From Paractinoplanes bogorensis (GTDB lineage Bacteria > Actinomycetota > Actinomycetes > Mycobacteriales > Micromonosporaceae), in assembly GCF_018829635.1 (NCBI RefSeq), contig NZ_JAHKKG010000014.1, positions 62,001 to 126,000 on the forward strand: DNA of 64,000 nucleotides, written 5' to 3'. Shown in pieces: positions 61,201 through 64,000 of the stretch (the stretch's first letter is position 1; every line of letters starts with the position of its first letter). The translations under genes and the position numbers were made by a program. The notes below the pieces were generated by a model. The model searched no databases, was not told the DNA's origin, and saw only the letters and a program-made list of their open reading frames with translations.

Positions 61201-61352
61201 TTGGCGGTCGGCGGGCCCTCGTAGAAGACCCACTCGGGACGGCCGCGCGACTGCTCGAGGCTGCGCGCGAAGATCTGCTTCTCCTGCCAGAACCGCAGGA
61301 CGTCATGGTCGAGCGCGGGCAGGTCGACCTGCGCGGGCACCTGGCTGTACAT
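58239..61352 (-). CDS. ileS: Isoleucyl-tRNA synthetase
   Basis: 1037 residues, class I aminoacyl-tRNA synthetase charging tRNA-Ile. YEGPPTANGMPGAHHIEARV (about 44-63) contains the HIGH-equivalent, RKAGWDCHGLPVE the next conserved block, DGRKMSKHLGNI (about 590) the KMSKS loop, and WYVRRSRRRFW the anticodon-domain entry. The long form without a C-terminal zinc ribbon and with this N terminus is the eukaryote-like type-2 IleRS, often less sensitive to mupirocin. ATG at 61352 with GGAGGA eight bases upstream; expression is set by the T-box leader before it. Confidence 0.97.
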   Translation of the reverse strand: MYSQVPAQVDLPALDHDVLRFWQEKQIFARSLEQSRGRPEWVFYEGPPTANGMPGAHHIEARVFKDVFPRYRTMKGFHVARKAGWDCHGLPVELAVEKELGFSGKQDIEAYGVARFNDRCRASVTRHTDAFAQLTERMGYWVDMDDAYRTMDPEYIESVWWSLQQIFDKGLLVEDFRVAPWCPRDQTTLSDHELAQGYETDVDPAVYVRFPLTSGPLAGRASLLVWTTTPWTLVSNTAVAVNPGSAYVVMTDGQEQLVVAEALAGQVLGEGWTPTGESFEGKELERWTYTPPFGLVDVPDAHIVILAGYVTTDSGTGLVHQSPAFGADDLASCRAYGLPMVNPVRRDGTFEAELPLVGGLFFRTANEPLVEELRRTGLLFRLDPYEHQYPHCWRCHTALIYYAQPSWYVRTTAVREKLLRENEKTTWQPETVKHGRYGDWLTNNVDWALSRNRYWGTPLPIWRCTEGHLTCIGSLAELGQRAGRDLADLDPHRPYIDEVTFACPQCTATATRVPEVIDAWYDSGSMPFAQFGYPYKNKELFEQRFPAQFISEAIDQTRGWFYTLMAVSTLVFDRSSYEAVVCLGHILAEDGRKMSKHLGNILEPIPLMDTHGADAVRWFMACVGSPWSARRVGNTTLQEVVRKTLLTYWNTVAFQALYGRSSGWTPSASDPAPAERPLLDRWVLSELNTLVGQVDQAYAVFDTQEAGRLLAAFVDDLSNWYVRRSRRRFWRGDPAALATLHEALRTVTLLMAPLTPFVTERVWRDLVVAVDGSEPESVHLAAFPEPDAALIDPALSRQMTLVRRLVELGRAARAESGQKVRQPLSRALASGAGFDDLPDDLLAEIAAELNVGEVTRVAGSFVDTTAKANFRPLGKRFGKRVQVVAQAIAAADAAELSSALRGTGTATVEVEGEPVTLSPDEVFITETPRAGWAVASDSGATVALDLELTPELRRAGVARDAVRQIQEARKTSGFEVSDRIELVWSAQGETELAMTEHAALVSDEVLATSYSAGSSAPTGSREFTDESIGLTFWLRKA

Positions 61353-61360
61353 CTGGCACT

Positions 61361-61612
61361 TCCTCCGTCGGACGTGTGTCTTACGTCGTCAACAGAGGGA
61401 CGAGAATCCCGGAGGACCCCGCGGTACCACCCTCTTTGACCGCGACCCGGAGGTCACGGCCCTCTCTCGTTGGTGCGACCGGTTCTAATCAGCCCTGGAC
61501 GGGCCTTTCTTCCGGTGGCTCCGGGGTGATATTCGGGCCGCGCACACCCCCGGGCTTCCACCGTCCCCGGGTCTCTCGTGGCTGCGTGCGGTCTTACTCG
61601 TCCCCATCAGTG
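61361..61612 (-). ncRNA. Translational T-box riboswitch, isoleucine-specific
   Basis: Leader of ileS read on the minus strand. GACGAGTAAG begins stem I; the specifier loop reads GAATATCACC with the Ile codon ATC at 61530-61528 followed by A. The T-box AGGGTGGTACCGCGG is at 61433-61419 and binds the NCCA end of uncharged tRNA. CCTCCG (61415-61410) just after it can pair with CGGAGG (61367-61362) of the ileS Shine-Dalgarno, so control is by freeing the ribosome site, not by termination; no U-tract is seen. This is the known actinobacterial ileS design. Confidence 0.93.
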
Positions 61613-62650
61613 CCCCTGCGCCGACGATGATACCGGCCCCCGGCCGGTGGCCGCCAACGAGTTCACCTCAGGGGCGGTGCTGCCGCGGATCACCAGGTGC
61701 GGCACCAGCACCATCTCGCTCGCCGCGGTGCGCCCGCCGTCGAGGCGGGAGACGGCGGCCAGCACGGCGTTGCGCGCCTGGGCCGGCGCGTCCTGGTTGA
61801 CCGTGGTCAGGTCGATGTGGGCGAGCCGGGCCAGGGTGCTGTCGTCGTAGCCGACCACGGAGATCTGACCGGGGACGTCGAGCCCGGCCCGGACGAACGC
61901 GTCCATCAGGCCGACGGCGAGGCGGTCGTTGGAGGCGACGACCGCGGTGGGGCGGCCGGGGCCGGCCGCGATCAGCCGGCCGGCCCGGATGCCGCCCTCC
62001 TCGGTGTGGTCGCCCGGGAGCACATGGGCGGTCAGGCCGGCCCGGCGCATCGCCCGGCGGTAGCCCCGGCGGCGGCTGGAGGCCACGGCACCCCGGCCGC
62101 CGTCGACGAAGGCGATGCGGGTGTGTCCGAGATTGATCAGGTGATCGAGGGCCGCGTCGACCCCCACGTCGTCGGCCGGGCGGACCACGTCGACGCCGGC
62201 GCCGCGCACCGACCGGCCGACCACGACGCAGGGCACCTGGGCGGCCAGTGCGGCCAGCTCGGACTCGGACGCGTCGGGGCCGAGCAGGATCAGGGCCTCG
62301 CACCGGAAGTCGAGCAGGGTCTCGACCGCGCGGGCCTCGTCGCGGGCCCGGGTGAGCGTCGAGAGCACCACCTCGTAGCCCGCCGCCTCGGCCTCGACCT
62401 GGATCTCTTCGACCAGCTCGGCGTGGAACGGGTTGCGCACGTCGAGCAGCACGCCGAGCAGGTGGCGCCGGCGGCGGGCGAGCAGGCTGGCCGTGCGGTC
62501 GGCGCGATAGCCCAGCTCGGCCGCGGCCGCGAGCACCCGCTCGCGGGTCTCGGCGCTCGGGCCGGGCGCCCCGCGCAGCACGAGCGACACCGACGCGGGC
62601 GAGACGCCGACGGCGGCGGCCACGTCGGACAGTCGCGGTCGCTGATCCAC
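61607..62650 (-). CDS. LacI-family transcriptional repressor
   Basis: 347 residues: RLSDVAAAVGVSPASVSLVL (HTH), RERVLAAAAELGYRADRTA (hinge helix region), then the sugar-binding fold with GVLLDVRNPFHAELVEEIQ, DHLINLGHTRIAFVDGG, PTAVVASNDRLAVGLMDAF and ISVVGYDDSTLARL. Divergent from a Gfo/Idh/MocA dehydrogenase gene, which it should repress through the palindrome at 62711-62724. GTG at 62650 with GGGGAG six bases upstream. Its 3' end reaches the T-box leader, so the ileS promoter must lie inside this coding sequence or ileS is read through from it. Confidence 0.93.
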   Translation of the reverse strand: MDQRPRLSDVAAAVGVSPASVSLVLRGAPGPSAETRERVLAAAAELGYRADRTASLLARRRRHLLGVLLDVRNPFHAELVEEIQVEAEAAGYEVVLSTLTRARDEARAVETLLDFRCEALILLGPDASESELAALAAQVPCVVVGRSVRGAGVDVVRPADDVGVDAALDHLINLGHTRIAFVDGGRGAVASSRRRGYRRAMRRAGLTAHVLPGDHTEEGGIRAGRLIAAGPGRPTAVVASNDRLAVGLMDAFVRAGLDVPGQISVVGYDDSTLARLAHIDLTTVNQDAPAQARNAVLAAVSRLDGGRTAASEMVLVPHLVIRGSTAPEVNSLAATGRGPVSSSAQGH

Positions 62651-62671
62651 TTTTCACTCCCCACACACGTC

Positions 62672-62724
62672 TTGACACCCAGCGAGATCAACATCGATAT
62701 TACAGGGGACTTAAAGCGCTTTAA
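62672..62724 (+). promoter_or_regulatory. Promoter and LacI-type operator
   Basis: TTGACA (62672-62677), 18 bases, GATATT (62696-62701). The perfect 14-bp palindrome TTAAAGCGCTTTAA (62711-62724) has the central CG and flanks of LacI/GalR operators and begins within a few bases of the predicted transcription start, directly before the Shine-Dalgarno AGAGGAG (62725-62731). Confidence 0.85.
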
Positions 62725-62739
62725 AGAGGAGCCCGATCG

Positions 62740-63903
62740 ATGTCACTCGGAGTCGCAGAAGTTGGAGTCGCAGTGATCGGGGCCGGCATGGTCGGCCGCG
62801 CCCACGCCAACGCCTATCGCCAGGCCGCCACCGTCTTCGGCCTGGATCAGCCCGCCCCGCGCCTGGTCGCCATCGCCGACCTGCACGAGCCGTTCGCCGC
62901 CGACGCCGCCGTGCGCTACGGCTACGCCCGCGCCGAGACCGACTGGCGGGCCGTCATCGACGCACCCGACGTCGACGCGGTCAGCGTCGCCGTCGCCAAC
63001 AGCCTGCACCGCGAGGTCACCGAGGCCGCGCTGGCCGCCGGCAAGCACGTGCTGTGCGAAAAGCCGCTGGCCCCGAGCGTGGCCGACGGCGAGGCGATGG
63101 TGGCCGCGGCCGCCGCCGCACCCGGTCAGATCAACGCGGTCGGCTTCACCTTCCGGCGCTCTCCCGCGCTCAACGCGCTCAAGGAGCAGGTCGAGGGTGC
63201 GCTCGGCCCGGTGCGCCACTTCGTCGGCAACTACTGGTGCGACTACGGTTTCGACCCCCGGCGCCCGATGAGCTGGCGCTATCAGGGCGGTCCGGGCTCG
63301 GGCGTGCTGGCCGACATCGGCAGCCACATGACCGATCTCGCCGAGTTCTTCTGCGGCCCCACCGCCGGGGTGCACGGCACCACCATGGCCACCCTGGTCA
63401 AAGAGCGGCCGAAGCCGCTCGGGGTCGCGGTCGGCCACGCCGGCGGGGTGCAGGTGAGCGACGAGCTGGTGCCGGTCGAAAACGAAGACGTGTGCACCTT
63501 CACCACGTCCTACGAGAGCGGCGCGGTCGGCACGTTCTCGCTGTCGCGGGTCGCGTTCGGCCATGCCAACTCGCTCCGGGTCGACCTGTTCTGCGAAAAC
63601 GGCTCGGCCTCGTTCGAGCTGACCCGGCCCGCCGAGTTCAGCATCGTCGACGGCGGTCCCGACGTGGCGGTCAACGGCGCCCGCACGGTCTACATCGGCC
63701 CCTGGCACCCCTATGTCGCCCGCGGACTGCCGATGGACTTCCCGACCGTCGGCCACGGGCAGAACGACTTCTTCGTCTACCAGGCCCGCGCCTTCCTCGA
63801 CCAGATCGCCGGGGTCAAGGGCCTGCCGCCGTGCCCCGACCTGGCCCACGGCCTGCACAACCTGCGCGTCCTCGAGGCCGTCGTGTCGGCCGCCCGATCC
63901 TGA
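62740..63903 (+). CDS. Gfo/Idh/MocA-family sugar or inositol dehydrogenase
   Basis: 387 residues. VGVAVIGAGMVGRAHANAYR is the NAD(P) motif, VLCEKPLAPS the conserved EKP, and VLADIGSHMTDLAEFF the catalytic strand (D...H). The C-terminal half is the open beta-sheet domain ending WHPYVARGLPMDFPTVGHGQ. Such enzymes oxidise or epimerise sugars, inositols or their derivatives. A sugar isomerase/epimerase follows 11 bases later, so this starts a small sugar catabolic operon under LacI control. ATG at 62740. Confidence 0.92.
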   Translation: MSLGVAEVGVAVIGAGMVGRAHANAYRQAATVFGLDQPAPRLVAIADLHEPFAADAAVRYGYARAETDWRAVIDAPDVDAVSVAVANSLHREVTEAALAAGKHVLCEKPLAPSVADGEAMVAAAAAAPGQINAVGFTFRRSPALNALKEQVEGALGPVRHFVGNYWCDYGFDPRRPMSWRYQGGPGSGVLADIGSHMTDLAEFFCGPTAGVHGTTMATLVKERPKPLGVAVGHAGGVQVSDELVPVENEDVCTFTTSYESGAVGTFSLSRVAFGHANSLRVDLFCENGSASFELTRPAEFSIVDGGPDVAVNGARTVYIGPWHPYVARGLPMDFPTVGHGQNDFFVYQARAFLDQIAGVKGLPPCPDLAHGLHNLRVLEAVVSAARS

Positions 63904-63914
63904 GGAGAACTGAG

Positions 63915-64000
63915 ATGCACCTCGGTGCCTACACCGCCTGCCTGCACGACCGCCCCCTCGACGAGAGCCTCAAGATCCTCGGCGAGCTCGGCCTGACCAG
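63915..64000 (+). CDS. Sugar phosphate isomerase/epimerase, N-terminal fragment
   Basis: Only 28 codons before the window ends: HLGAYTACLHDRPLDESLKI then LGELGLT. This opening (LGxYTxCLHDxPL...LxxLGL) is typical of the TIM-barrel xylose-isomerase-like epimerases found beside Gfo/Idh/MocA genes. ATG at 63915 with GAGGAG upstream. Open at the right edge. Confidence 0.75.
   Translation, partial: MHLGAYTACLHDRPLDESLKILGELGLT

Noticed and set aside
58191..61439. Plus-strand frame of about 1080 codons opposite ileS
   Set aside because: Pure antisense of ileS and of its T-box leader.

Overview
The window is actinobacterial chromosome: very high G+C (I estimate a little over 70 percent), many GTG and TTG starts, frequent ATGA/GTGA stop-start overlaps, and a translational T-box ahead of ileS. 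Gene content (paa operon with PaaN and a TetR-type PaaR, LpqI-like GH3 lipoprotein, TIGR03089 protein, APC permease coupled to a universal stress protein) and the very frequent CGTACG palindrome suggest a Micromonosporaceae genome, perhaps Actinoplanes-like. That placement is inference. I see no rRNA, tRNA, insertion sequence, prophage or CRISPR array.

0-10 kb: two unusual short-chain dehydrogenases (one without the YxxxK pair, one with a zinc ribbon and a replaced catalytic Tyr) and a repeat-rich secreted protein. A leftward five-gene series follows: esterase, ATP-grasp enzyme, DUF5990-like protein, SNF2 helicase, SWIM zinc-finger protein. 10-21.7 kb: STAS protein, permease/stress-protein pair, Ser/Thr kinase, ureohydrolase, GntR regulator, a TetR-acetyltransferase fusion, M20 peptidase, a stand-alone receiver, and a sulfotransferase/beta-propeller pair.

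21.7-31.8 kb: an exopolysaccharide-type locus. Three GT2 glycosyltransferases and an 810-residue membrane protein run rightward. A polysaccharide deacetylase, a GH26-like lipoprotein and a beta-helix protein run leftward as an overlapping operon towards them. 31.9-46.4 kb: membrane and envelope genes, a metallophosphoesterase, an aminoglycoside-phosphotransferase-like gene divergent from a fused double ABC exporter, a TetR/FAD-monooxygenase pair with a visible operator-hairpin, an HtrA-like protease and small envelope proteins.

46.4-55.6 kb: a complete-looking phenylacetyl-CoA epoxidase operon, paaN-paaJ-paaF-paaH-paaABCDE, controlled by a divergent PaaR whose predicted operator lies between the promoter elements of paaN. 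paaK and a PaaZ-type ring hydrolase are not in the window. 55.6-64 kb: GH3 lipoprotein, small unknown genes, ileS with its T-box, and a LacI repressor divergent from a Gfo/Idh/MocA dehydrogenase with a perfect LacI-type operator just after the predicted start site.

A cross-cutting theme is small tandem duplications at gene ends and junctions: 45-bp arrays after the SWIM gene and between paaD and paaE, a 40-bp-offset duplication between SNF2 and SWIM, a 37-bp-offset one after the receiver gene, and a 17-bp array after the GH3 gene. Several appear to have copied a stop codon, a start region or a hairpin arm, so they may have changed how neighbouring genes are coupled.
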